From Psychrobacter sp. WY6 (GTDB lineage Bacteria > Pseudomonadota > Gammaproteobacteria > Pseudomonadales > Moraxellaceae), in the NCBI RefSeq assembly GCF_018448495.1, contig NZ_CP049902.1, positions 2,046,001 to 2,110,000 of the forward strand: 64,000 nt of DNA, written 5' to 3'. Shown here one piece after another: positions 1 through 8,920 of the stretch. The notes below the pieces were generated by a model. It was not told the origin of the DNA. It searched no databases and worked only from the letters and a program-made list of their open reading frames with translations. A program made the position numbers and the translations under genes. Position 1 is the stretch's first letter. Every line of letters begins with the position of its first letter.

Positions 1-47
1 GCTTGCCGATAACTCCTGTCATAAATAAAGTATTCATTTTGGTAACA

Positions 48-149
48 TTATCCACTTTTCATACGTAAAAGTAGACCTATCACCAAACGCGCGTGGTCAA
101 TAAATTCAAAATGATTCAGCCCATAATCCTTTCTGTTAATCGTATAGAC
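48..149 (-). pseudogene. possible YceI-family fragment
   Basis: A short reverse-strand reading frame contains the segment TINRKDYGLNHFEF, which resembles the INR-D-G motif in the C-terminal half of YceI-like lipocalin-fold periplasmic proteins. It has no start codon of its own and runs into a stop at 48-50. Either this is a remnant, or the end of a real gene broken by a small indel, because a neighbouring frame continues for about 15 more codons. The match is short and the family call is tentative. Confidence 0.3.
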
Positions 150-167
150 TGCGTCTATCAGACTGAC

Positions 168-362
168 TCATTGCACTTGTGCAGGGAAGCCAGCCTTTGC
201 TAAAGCAGCCGTCATCTGCTCAACACTTGCGATGGTTTCAATACTGACCACTTTGGCTGCTAAATCCATGTCAACCTTGGCGTTTGAGTCGATATCGTGA
301 ATAATTGCTGTCACACCACGAGCACAGCCGCCATATTTCATGTTTCCAATCCATAGTTTCAT
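168..362 (-). CDS. HMA-domain heavy-metal-binding protein with degenerate metal motif (CopZ-like)
   Basis: This is a 64-residue single-domain protein of the heavy-metal-associated ferredoxin-like fold, the size of a CopZ copper chaperone. Such proteins carry Cu(I) in the cytoplasm and hand it to the P-type ATPase, which is encoded divergently about 150 bases away. The start at 362 is preferred because GGAGAAAGG lies just upstream and the N-terminus MKLWIGNM fits the first strand of the fold; a longer frame to 431 adds a non-homologous leader. The odd point is the metal motif: the sequence reads MKYGGC where the family has MxCxxC, so the first cysteine is a tyrosine (TAT instead of TGT). Metal binding may therefore be weakened, or this is a one-base sequencing error. 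The family call is good; function is uncertain. Confidence 0.7.
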   Translation of the reverse strand: MKLWIGNMKYGGCARGVTAIIHDIDSNAKVDMDLAAKVVSIETIASVEQMTAALAKAGFPAQVQ

Positions 363-448
363 AGCCTTTCTCCAAATAAGTTTTATTTCATCACTAAGCT
401 TAAGCCTTGTCTTGATGGTAATGTCAAACATATTTTAAAAAAACACGC

Positions 449-479
449 TTGACCTTACCATCATGTCAACCTCTATGCT
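449..479 (+). promoter_or_regulatory. CueR/MerR-type promoter of copA (19-bp spacer)
   Basis: A -35 box TTGACC at 449-454 and a -10-like TATGCT at 474-479 are separated by exactly 19 bases, the over-long spacer typical of promoters activated by MerR-family regulators. ACCTTACC at the left of the spacer resembles the left half of CueR operators, but the right half is imperfect. It sits 34 bases upstream of the copA start, and a CueR-type gene lies downstream of copA. Confidence 0.6.
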
Positions 480-512
480 GTTGATAACAGATTGAACATG
501 ATAGAGGATGTT

Positions 513-2987
513 ATGAACTCAGAAAATAGTAAGTCTTATCTTTACAATGAAACATTACCCATTGAAGGTATGACCTGTGCTTCCTGTGTGGGGCGGGTGG
601 AAAAAGCATTAAAAAAAGTTGAAGGTGTTGAAAATGCTGAGGTGAATCTTCGACTGAAAACGCCATGATTTCCTCGTCTCAACCTTTAGATCTTATCGCA
701 GCAACCAAAGCCGTAGAACGAGCCGGTTATAAGGTCTTGGCCTCTCAGCCGATTGAGCTGTCGATAGAAGGTATGACTTGTGCTTCCTGCGTTGGACGGG
801 TAGAAAAAGCCTTAAAAAAAGTTGAAGGCGTACAACAAGCAAACGTCAACCTTGCTACTGAACGCGCATGGGTACAAGGCAACGCTCAAGTACAGAGCAG
901 CGATTTGATTCAAGCCGTTAAAAAAGCGGGGTACACGGCTAAGCAGATTGAGCAGAATGCACGTGTTCGACAGGATAAAAAAGCCACGGAGCAGCAACAG
1001 CTGAAACGAGATTTGATGATCTCTTTAATTCTAGCCGTGCCTGTTTTTATTCTAGAAATGGGGTCACATATGATTCCAGCTTTTCATATGTGGGTCATGG
1101 ACAATATCGGCACGCAACAAAGCTGGCTGATTCAATTTGTTTTGACCACGCTGGTACTCATCTTTCCAGGCCGACGTTTTTATCAAAAAGGTATTCCAGC
1201 ATTATGGCGCTTGGCTCCAGATATGAATTCATTGGTGGCTGTTGGAACACTGGCGGCTTATAGTTTTTCGCTAGTCGCAACATTTATTCCACAAGTTCTA
1301 CCTGAGGGTACTGTGAATGTGTATTACGAAGCGGCGGCTGTGATTGTGAGCTTAATTTTATTAGGGCGTTATTTCGAGGCAAAAGCCAAAGGGCGTACCT
1401 CTCAAGCCATTCAACATCTAGTGGGTATGCAAGCAAAACAGCACGTGTTCACCACAATGGGCAAGTGACTGAAGTACCGATTGCAGAGGTGACCACAGAA
1501 ACGATTGTTGAGATTCGTCCCGGTGAGCGTGTTCCAGTCGATGGTGAAGTAATTGAAGGTCAAAGTTATATTGATGAATCCATGATTACAGGTGAACCCG
1601 TTCCTGTCAAAAAACAAGTCGGTGATCAAGTGGTCGGAGGAACAGTCAATCAGAATGGAACCTTAAATTTTCGGGTGACTGCTATCGGAGAATCGTCGGT
1701 ATTGGCACAAATCATTCGCATGGTTGAACAGGCTCAAGGGTCTAAATTACCGATTCAGGCATTGGTTGATAAAGTCACTATGTGGTTTGTCCCCATGGTC
1801 ATGCTCTTAGCAATGCTCACTTTTATAGTCTGGTTTATCTTTGGTCCTGACCCTGCGTTGACGTTTAGTCTCGTCAACGCCGTTGCCGTCCTAATCATTG
1901 CTTGTCCCTGTGCAATGGGATTGGCAACCCCTACATCCATAATGGTTGGTACAGGTCGCGGCGCAGAAATGGGCGTCTTATTCCGCAAAGGTGAAGCGTT
2001 ACAAGCTTTACAGGAAGTAAAAGTCATTGCTGTCGATAAAACTGGCACATTGACTGAAGGCAAACCAACCTTAACAGATTTTTATGTCCAACCAGGGTTC
2101 GAACGTGAGCAAGTCTTGCGTATTGTGGCATCGGTTGAAGCAAAATCTGAACATCCCATTGCCTTAGCCATTGTTCAGGCCGCAGAGCAACAGAATATTA
2201 GCTTATTGCCGATTACCACTTTTGACTCTGTGACGGGATTTGGAATCAAAGCAGGAGTTGAAGGTCAAGCCGTTCATATTGGTGCTGATCGTTATATGCA
2301 GCAATTAGGACTTGATGTTACTCCCTTTAAAGACGAAGCCGCGCACTTAGGACAAGAAGCTAAAACCCCCATATATGTCGCGATTGATCAGAAATTGGTT
2401 GCTATTATTGCCGTTGCAGATCCCATTAAAGACACCACTTATGCCGCGATTGCAGGTTTACATCAACTGGGCTTAAAAGTAGCAATGATTACAGGGGACA
2501 ATCGGCATACTGCGCAAGCTATTGCAGCAAAATTACATATTGATCAAGTGATCGCAGAAGTGTTGCCTGATGGAAAAGTAGATGCAATACGTCAACTGCA
2601 ACAACAATATGGACGAGTGGCTTTTGTTGGTGATGGTATTAATGATGCACCCGCTCTTGCTCAAGCTGATGTCGGACTGGCAATTGGCACAGGGACAGAT
2701 GTGGCAATTGAAGCCGCAGATGTAGTGTTAATGTCAGGTAGTTTACAAGGGGTTCCTAATGCGATTGCTTTAAGTCAGGCTACCATCAAAAATATTCGAC
2801 AAAATCTATTTTGGGCATTTTTCTATAACATTGCTTTAATTCCAATTGCCGCAGGGGTTTTATATCCAGCATTTGGAATTTTTTGTCACCTATTTTTGCA
2901 GCAGGCGCAATGGCGCTATCCTCTGTTTTTGTACTAGGTAATGCCTTACGCTTAAAGTACTTTCAGGTGCCCGTGATTAAAGCGTAG
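513..2987 (+). CDS. copA: copper-exporting P1B-type ATPase CopA (frameshifted in this sequence)
   Basis: CopA pumps Cu(I) out of the cytoplasm at the expense of ATP. Two N-terminal metal-binding domains, each with [20 protein letters not shown], are followed by transmembrane helices, an actuator domain with ITGEPVPV, the ion-path motif CPC ([13 protein letters not shown]), the phosphorylation motif DKTGT, and the hinge [16 protein letters not shown]. The frame is broken three times by single-base deletions: near 650, in an A run near 1437, and in a T run near 2880. After restoring these the C-terminus ends in a hydrophobic helix and a short tail ending VPVIKA at 2987. Start 513 is the ATG just before the first metal-binding domain. 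The two metal domains are nearly identical over about 20 residues, which suggests recent internal duplication. It is probably controlled by CueR from the 19-bp-spacer promoter. Confidence 0.92.
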
Positions 2988-3000
2988 AACTGTTAATATA

Positions 3001-3034
3001 GGGTTAAAGTACCCGTTTGGCTTTAACCCTTTTT
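3001..3034 (+). terminator. intrinsic terminator after copA
   Basis: GGGTTAAAG at 3001-3009 pairs perfectly with CTTTAACCC at 3021-3029 across an 11-base loop and is followed by five T residues. It lies between copA and the cueR-type gene, so the regulator may be partly insulated from copA transcription. Confidence 0.8.
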
Positions 3035-3049
3035 ATCAGGAGGAAAGTT

Positions 3050-3441
3050 ATGAATATCGGTCAAGCGTCAGAGCAATCAGGAATCTCTCCCAAAATGATC
3101 CGCTATTATGAACAGATTGGGTTACTTGATGCCGCAAAACGCTCAAATTCAGGATATCGAATCTATTCTAACAAGATATAAAAGACTTATGCTTTTTAAG
3201 ACAGGCTCGTGATTTAGGTTTTTCGTCCAAACAGATGAAAGAGTTGCTTGATTTGCGGAAAAATACAGATCGGCAGAGTGCTGATGTTAAACAATTGACA
3301 CTGCAACATATCGCAACTTTGAACCAAAAAATAGCTCAATTGCAAGATATGGTGAGCTCACTACAGATTTCAGCTGATCATTGCTCAGGTGATGCAAACG
3401 CCGATTGTGCCATACTAAAAGATCTTGAACAGAATAAATAA
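3050..3441 (+). CDS. cueR: MerR-family copper-responsive regulator CueR (one frameshift)
   Basis: This is a MerR-family activator of about 130 residues. The N-terminal winged helix begins MNIGQASEQSGISPKMIRYY, the standard MerR/CueR start, and a dimerisation coiled coil follows. The C-terminal metal loop reads HCSGDANADC, two cysteines separated by seven residues, which is the CueR signature for Cu(I)/Ag(I) and differs from the MerR three-cysteine site. AGGAGG lies about seven bases before the ATG at 3050. A single A is missing near 3173 (the sequence should read through SNKDIKDL), so the frame appears split in two. Its position downstream of copA supports a copper-sensing role. I see no other MerR-type gene in the window. 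Confidence 0.88.
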
Positions 3442-3808
3442 AGTAAATTACATGTAATCTCATCTGTTTTTTATGCATATTTCAGTCTAAAAAAACATGT
3501 GTCTAAAAGAATACTTTCAGAAAAAATTAAGGCTATGGTTTCCTAGTGAGGACTTGAACACTCGGCTGTAAGCTAATAGTATCAATGGTTTTGCCCACTG
3601 AAAGTCGCAGTATACTTCATGGTGTACTTACCATATATATTCTATCTGTGATCGGTGCGCTATACAGGAGTCGAACTACTAGTTTTAGATATGACTTTCA
3701 TGACTATGAAATTTACAGTATAGGTTATGACTACTGAGCTGTTTGATTAAAATCTATAAGGTTTATCTCTACAGTTTGTTCAATATAACTCAAAGGTTGG
3801 TTTTTGAT
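3442..3808. other. gene-free stretch, nothing convincing
   Basis: This A/T-rich interval has no credible reading frame. On the minus strand two short segments (near 3540-3570 and 3650-3680) look faintly like tRNA T-arm plus acceptor ends, but neither has a matching 5' acceptor strand or anticodon arm. I see no other structure. Confidence 0.4.
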
Positions 3809-4135
3809 TTAATTACCAAAAGATCCAAAACCATCTATATAACCACCATACGGCTCTGCTATAGCATTCAGTAATGATTCAGTTTCTACTACATCATAAT
3901 AGTTAGGAATCATGGATATTTTACAATAGCATGTAAAATCATCTTCTTCCTCTTCAATGCTGAAAGTAGTATTTGGTAAAGCTTCCTTAATTTTTTCTAC
4001 TACTAAGATTCCAAAACTCTCAGATGGTACTGAGATAAAAAAATCTATTTCGATCATTTTTGTCAAATCTGTTCCATCATCTTTTAATCTTTGCAATGCA
4101 TTTCCAGTATTATCATTCGGTAGTTCCTTATTCAT
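3809..4135 (-). CDS. RraB-family protein (regulator of RNase E activity B-like)
   Basis: This 108-residue acidic protein fits the RraB/DUF695-like fold. The segment LKDDGTDLTKMIEIDFFISV matches the family's early DGSD...-EHHLS region, an acidic EEEEDDF tract lies mid-protein, and the C-terminus YGGYIDGFGSFGN corresponds to the conserved YDGWGTYFE region. In E. coli RraB binds and inhibits RNase E, altering mRNA decay. The length is slightly shorter than E. coli RraB because the acidic C-terminal tail is missing. There is no operon partner on the same strand close by. Family assignment rests on motif resemblance only; a role in RNA decay here is inferred. Confidence 0.7.
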   Translation of the reverse strand: MNKELPNDNTGNALQRLKDDGTDLTKMIEIDFFISVPSESFGILVVEKIKEALPNTTFSIEEEEDDFTCYCKISMIPNYYDVVETESLLNAIAEPYGGYIDGFGSFGN

Positions 4136-4309
4136 CTTGATGTCCTTTGTTCATATTTAAAGTAATAGAGATATTAGAAAAGGCTATACCTCAAAGAAAC
4201 CAGTTATTTCAGCCCTCATGCGTATTAGTAGACTACTTAAAACAGACTGATATAACAGAACCACTTATAACAGACTATAAAAAATTAACACGACGATATC
4301 CTGTCCTAT

Positions 4310-4777
4310 TTAACCAAATACTCGCCATAATATCCAAAATAATCCAGCCATAATGATGGCAATCACCAATAGCCGTTTCAGCCAATAGGGTATCAGCGGT
4401 TTTTTATAGCCTAAATCATTAAGCTGGCTGTCCACACCATTTTGTAGGCTCTTGAATCCTCGACTTTGCTTAGTCGTTTTGACGCGATTTTTTATCAGCT
4501 GTCCAGCTTCATCCTCAGCACCTTGCTCTCTATCAAAGCTAATAGCATGATTAGGAATGCCTTGCTTGCTGGCGATAGTGTTGAGTTTTTGCTGCTGCTT
4601 TACCTTTAGTTGTGTCTCATAGGCATCAATCCTATTCTTGGCGTCATCCATACTAATGTCTTCATCTGCCGCCAAAGTCTTGATCGCCATCACTAAATTG
4701 TTTTTTTCGATCATCATGATGACGTCTCTTGGCAGCTTTGGGTTGACTGGTTTTGAGCTAGGGTCGGGGTTAAACAT
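4310..4777 (-). CDS. hypothetical protein with ribosomal L7/L12-like segment and C-terminal membrane anchor
   Basis: This is an unrecognised protein of about 155 residues. Residues 15-50 (PRDVIMMIEKNN followed by AIKTLAADEDISMDDAKNRI) resemble the helix-turn-helix pattern of L7/L12 C-terminal-like domains found in many proteobacterial hypothetical proteins, where the usual text is EAIKLLRE...LKEAK. A glutamine- and lysine-rich linker follows, then one hydrophobic helix close to the C-terminus (LLVIAIIMAGLFWILW), so it is probably tail-anchored in the inner membrane. I prefer the start MFNPDP at 4777 over the in-frame ATG at 4810, because the upstream residues look non-coding. No function is proposed. 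Confidence 0.6.
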   Translation of the reverse strand: MFNPDPSSKPVNPKLPRDVIMMIEKNNLVMAIKTLAADEDISMDDAKNRIDAYETQLKVKQQQKLNTIASKQGIPNHAISFDREQGAEDEAGQLIKNRVKTTKQSRGFKSLQNGVDSQLNDLGYKKPLIPYWLKRLLVIAIIMAGLFWILWRVFG

Positions 4778-4856
4778 GACTGTCCTTATGGCGATATGAA
4801 AAATAGGCATCGATAGTGTTGATTATTATAACCATTTTACAGCAATAATATTCAAT

Positions 4857-4895
4857 CAAAAAATACCGCAATCACGATAATGACTGCGGCATTTT
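4857..4895 (-). terminator. intrinsic terminator downstream of ppa
   Basis: Read on the minus strand, AAAATGCCGCAGTCA pairs with TGATTGCGGTATTTT across a short loop and is followed by T residues. It lies 3' of the ppa stop at 4938, on the same strand. Confidence 0.75.
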
Positions 4896-4937
4896 AATAG
4901 CTATCCTTTATTAGTATTTCTACCAATTTTTGATGGT

Positions 4938-5466
4938 CTATAGGTCTTTCCAGCGTTGGATAGACTCTTTGATGACTTCTTTGGCTTCTGCAACATCGCC
5001 CCAAGATTCAACGACCGTAGTGCCTGGTTTTTTCAGATCTTTAGTGGCTGAAATGGAACTCTAACTGGTTGATTAGCTGCTTTGGTAGATCCGCTAGGCT
5101 GTTATAAGCATTGCCTGTATCACGGTCATCAGCAGGTACGACGACGATCTTGTCATCGACTTCGCCATCATCAACGAACTTCATCACACCAATGACTTTG
5201 GCTTTTAGGAAAATACCAGTTGGTAGCGGCTGCTCAGTCAGCAATAATACATCAAGCTCATCACCATCTTCGTCAAGTGTTTGCGGGATAAAACCATAGT
5301 TACAAGGCTTGGCAAAAATCTGTGGATCAATACGATCAAGCTCAAATACCGCCAGTTCACGATTCCACTCAATTTTATGGCTGCTACCAGCTGGGATTTC
5401 TACTACTACGTTGATAATGCCGCCATCTACATCGCCTGCGTCCAAAATTTTGTTAAAATCTGCCAT
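4938..5466 (-). CDS. ppa: inorganic pyrophosphatase (one frameshift near the 3' end)
   Basis: This soluble family I pyrophosphatase hydrolyses PPi to two phosphates, pulling nucleic-acid and protein synthesis forward. Recognisable landmarks are IPAGSSHKIEWN near the N-terminus, the GFIPQTLDEDGDELDVLLL metal-binding region, and VVVPADDRDTGN. The apparent stop after FHFSH is caused by a single missing base near 5042. One frame over, the protein continues with YKDLKKPGTTVVESWG to the natural end at 4938, giving about 175 residues, the usual length. Start ATG 5466 (MADFNKIL) is preferred to the ATG four codons earlier. The gene should be essential, so the break is most likely a sequencing error. 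Confidence 0.9.
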
Positions 5467-5670
5467 AAAGTACTCCAATTTGCTTTTGTTTTAAGTGCTT
5501 GAATAAGTGATGATAAAAGAATAACGTCGCGGCACTGCGATATTATCACTGTGCCCAATATGTGCCGCCTGCGATTATAACAAGTTTGACTCAAATTTTC
5601 TCACAATGCTTAAGTCTAAGCGTGCACGATATTATGCAAAAAAGATTATGCAAAAACGGACTCAAAGACC

Positions 5671-6494
5671 TCACTTGGGTGCGAGTGCGCGTAGCTCAAT
5701 GAGTCCAGCATGACGCTTAGCAATGTTATCAATAAGTTTTTGGGTCACTTGCGCATAGCTTAAGGCTTCGCCAGTTTGTTCATCTGACTCTTTTTGCATA
5801 GCCACAAAGTCGGATAACCGTAACATTTGCATCCCCGCATAGCCGCACGGATTAATCGCATTAAATGCGGACAATTCACAATTTAAATTAAGCGCGATAC
5901 CGTGATAGCTAAATCCATGTTTAATTTTGAAGCCTAACGATGCCATTTTTCCAAGCATCATTTTATCATCGATGGAGGTACTGTTGGCTAGTGTATCGGT
6001 ATTGTCACTGTCATCCGCTAAAGATGTATCAGCATATAGATAAACACCGGGTGCATCACGGCGCGCATGGGCGCTAATGGCTGTCGTGTCTGATGAAGCA
6101 TTTTGCAAGCAGTCATTAATGACGTCTTCGATTGCTTGCTCGGCATGCGAGACCAAGTTGCGCACACTCCAGCCCAAGCTATTCAAATCGAACAACCAAT
6201 AAATAACCAGCTGCCCGTGACCATGCCATGTCACTTGACCGCCGCGATCCGTTTTTATAATAGGCGTATTGGTACGTTGCAAGATGTGCTCTTCTTTACC
6301 TGCTTGCCCTAAAGTATAGACATCATTGTGATCGACAATCCATAACTCGTCAGGTGTGCGCAGTCCTTGCTGTTTTTTTAAGTCAATACGCGCAAGTGTA
6401 CGTGCTAGCATCCCATCGAGAGTGGGAACGTAATCGGCTGTTTTAGAGATTTGCTGATCAGTGTGTCATTAAGCTGTTGCGTGGTGTTTTGCAT
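5671..6494 (-). CDS. lipB: octanoyltransferase LipB (probable 5' frameshift, internal insertion)
   Basis: LipB transfers octanoyl groups from acyl carrier protein to lipoyl domains. Landmarks are PDELWIVDHNDVYTLGQAGK, the substrate motif RGGQVTWHGHGQLV, the catalytic lysine region GKMASLGFKIKHG, and the catalytic cysteine in INPCGYAG. The visible ATG at 6411 cuts off the start. Upstream, an ATG at 6494 opens MQNTTQQLNDTLIS and joins the LipB frame through DYVPTLDG if one A is restored in the run near 6441-6444. Between APGVYLYAD and the catalytic lysine there is an extra acidic, serine/threonine-rich segment of about 28 residues not found in typical LipB. The protein would be about 274 residues, longer than the usual 210-230. 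Confidence 0.85.
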
Positions 6495-6859
6495 GAGAGT
6501 CGCAGTCTTATTGTGGTCTGGTTCGAAGAGGTGTATCACTGATATTCAGTCGTGATATCGATAGTGAGTGTAGCAGTTTTTGCGATTGGCACCCAAGATT
6601 ATCTCTGGTTACGCTGTAAAATTCAACAATCAAAACACTGATAAATGCCCTAACGGAGTAGCCATAATAAGCAAAATTTCTCATTGCTTAATATGAAATT
6701 TCTAGCATTGTGATGCGTGTTTCTAGACACTTATTTCATACAGACGCAGTAGTCAACTTAATGTGCTGTTCATTGATTCGTTGATGCGCTACATTAAAGT
6801 GCAATGAATGGAATCGCATTACTTATATTCAGGGGTGACCATCAATGTAACCCGCTGAT
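6495..6859. other. intergenic region between lipB and the repeat element
   Basis: This is an A/T-rich region with no convincing reading frame. It should contain the lipB promoter on the minus strand, but I do not see a clear -35/-10 pair. Confidence 0.4.
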
Positions 6860-7023
6860 TAGGGCGTGTCCTCAATTCAATCGATTGCTTTCTAAATGGG
6901 CTAAATTTTGCCAAACATCGTCAAATAGCTTCTTAATATCTCGATATTATTTGCGCTACTTTCCTTGTTTGACGGCAATTTATCTCATGTTTATCACCAT
7001 TTTTAAAATGAGGACAAGCCCTA
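6860..7023. repeat. MITE-like element, copy 1
   Basis: This 164-bp element begins TAGGGCGTGTCCTCA and ends with the imperfect inverse TGAGGACAAGCCCTA, flanked by TA on both sides. A second copy, 174 bp long and about 90% identical by eye, lies at 37331-37504. It encodes no protein. Its interior looks like the ends of an insertion sequence joined by internal deletion, so it is probably a miniature inverted-repeat element mobilised by a transposase elsewhere. It ends 63 bases before the aldehyde dehydrogenase start. Confidence 0.8.
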
Positions 7024-7086
7024 GAAATACAGAGTCTCTAACCCAATATAATATATTGACTCCAACGCAGATGACAAGGAAGATAA

Positions 7087-8566
7087 ATGACAGATAATAA
7101 TCAAAACATGAATGAGCAGACCTCAATCGACACGGATATGTTGCAGCAACCAGTGCCAAAATCGCCTAGTATTGCTAATACGGTTGATGAGATGCGAGCG
7201 CAATTTTCACGCTTACAAACACTCAGTCGCACGCAGCCAATCAATGACTGGGCCACCCGTGAAACCCAACTAGACAGTCTAGAGGTTATGCTTAGCGATA
7301 ACCAAGCCAGTTTCGCCAAAGCGATCAGTGCCGACTTTGGTTATCGTAGCGAATCAGAGACCCAGTTCGCTGAGTTGTTTCCTAGCTTTACTGGTATCAG
7401 TCATGCCAAAAAGCACGGTAAAAAATGGATGAAAGTTCAGCGGGCTTCTATTTCAGCGCTGTATATGCCAGCTCATAATGAAATCCAGCCTCAGCCATTG
7501 GGCGTGGTTGGTATCATGGTGCCTTGGAACTATCCGCTATTTTTAGCAGTAGGACCGATGATTGATGCACTCACTGCTGGCAACAGAGTTATGATCAAGA
7601 TGAGTGAAGCGGCACCGCAGTTCGCCCAAGCATTTGCCAGTGCGATTGCTCGTTATTTTTCACCAGACATGATTTGTGTCGTATTGGGTGAGGTAGACAT
7701 TGCGGTTGCTTTTAGTGAGCTGCCTTTTGATCATCTGCTTTATACGGGCTCTACAGCTGTGGGCAAAAAAGTTATGGCGGCGGCGGCTCCTAACTTAACA
7801 CCCGTCACGCTCGAGCTGGGCGGTAAATCACCGTCGTCGTCGTGTTAGAGGGTGCAAACTTAGAAAACGCTGTCAATCGTGTGATGATGGGCAAAACACT
7901 AAATGCGGGTCAGACTTGTATCGCCCCTGATTATGTACTGATTCAGCGCCAATATCATGAAGAGTTTATCCGTTTAGCAAAAGAGTGGATGGAAAAGCAC
8001 TATCCAAATATTGAGACCAATCCAGATTACTCACGTATTATCAATGGCGAGCAATTTAAGCGTGTCAAAGGCTATCTAGATGCATTATCGAGCGATGGGA
8101 TCCATAAGCTTACTGATGCTGAGTCTAATATCGAAACGCGTCTAATGCCGCCTGTCATCGTGAGTGAGCCTGCCCCTGATAGTGATGTGATGCAGGACGA
8201 GATTTTTGCGCCGATTTTGCCATTGATGCATTACGATACGCTGATGATGCCATACATTTTGTCAACGAGCGACCACGCCCACTGGCGTTATACGTTTTTG
8301 GTGATAACTATAACGCCCTAGAGAAAGTACGTAACAATACGGTCTCTGGTGGCCTATGTATTAATGAAGTGCTGATACATGTTGCCCAGCATGATTTACC
8401 GTTTGGCGGGGTTGGTGACTCAGGAACGGGGGCTTACCATGGTAAAGCGGGATTCGAGCGTCTTAGCCATATGAAACCAGTATTTGTACAATCCAAGTTG
8501 AATGGGTTGAATTTGTTGTTGCCACCTTATGGCGGGTTGTTTAAAAAGCCATGGCAATGTTTTTAA
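7087..8566 (+). CDS. aldehyde dehydrogenase, coniferyl-aldehyde-dehydrogenase-like (two frameshifts)
   Basis: This NAD(P)-dependent aldehyde dehydrogenase oxidises aldehydes to carboxylates. Seen in order are PLGVVGIMVPWNYPLFL (cofactor-binding region), TGSTAVGKKV, the catalytic glutamate motif VTLELGGKSP, the catalytic cysteine in NAGQTCIAPDYVL, and the C-terminal LPFGGVGDSGTGAYHGKAGF. The N-terminal lead of about 40 residues and the KKWMKVQR region are typical of the coniferyl aldehyde dehydrogenase (CalB) subgroup. Single-base deletions occur near 7832 (in a GTC repeat) and near 8243; with both restored the protein is about 493 residues and full length. A good ribosome-binding site (AAGGA) precedes ATG 7087. 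The true substrate cannot be read from sequence. Confidence 0.88.
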
Positions 8567-8920
8567 AATAACAAATGCTAAAGCGAGCAAAGTTGACATA
8601 GCTTTCTTTCAAGTAAACAAAAATACTTAATCATTGTGAGCAATCATACAAGCAACATTAAAAAATAGCATCTATCTCAATAGGTGCTATTTTTTTGTAT
8701 AAAAGTAAGCGATAAAAAATTAATGAGCATTTGTCATCTTGTCTATAAATCGCTACACTTTGTAGTAAGCCTAAACGATAGTAGTATTAGTTTTAGATGA
8801 AGACGTTGCCTAGTCTTCAACGACTGAATGAGTCACAAGCAGTACACGCTTGGCGTAAAGCAATAATGTTATTGACTTGGGCGTTCATTTCCATAATAAA
8901 AATTATAAATAGGACATCTT
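8567..8920. other. intergenic region with terminator, upstream of the ABC transporter
   Basis: Apart from the hairpin at 8661-8697 I see no gene. The region must hold the promoter of the ABC transporter operon, but no strong consensus boxes stand out. Confidence 0.45.
8661..8697 (+). terminator. intrinsic terminator after aldehyde dehydrogenase
   Basis: AAAAATAGCA at 8661-8670 pairs with TGCTATTTTT at 8685-8694 and runs into further T residues. It lies about 95 bases after the dehydrogenase stop. Confidence 0.7.

Noticed and set aside
1-37. Possible minus-strand gene start (MNTLFMTGVIGK) at the left edge
   Set aside because: Only 12 codons are in the window, too little to support a gene.
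3540-3680. Two minus-strand segments resembling tRNA T-arms and acceptor ends
   Set aside because: Neither has a complementary 5' acceptor strand, D-arm or anticodon arm in the right place, so they are not called as tRNA genes or remnants.
6804-7097. 97-codon plus-strand reading frame
   Set aside because: It runs through the MITE-like repeat and shares its peptide with the frame at 37264-37515 only because the DNA is repeated; no ribosome-binding site or family features.
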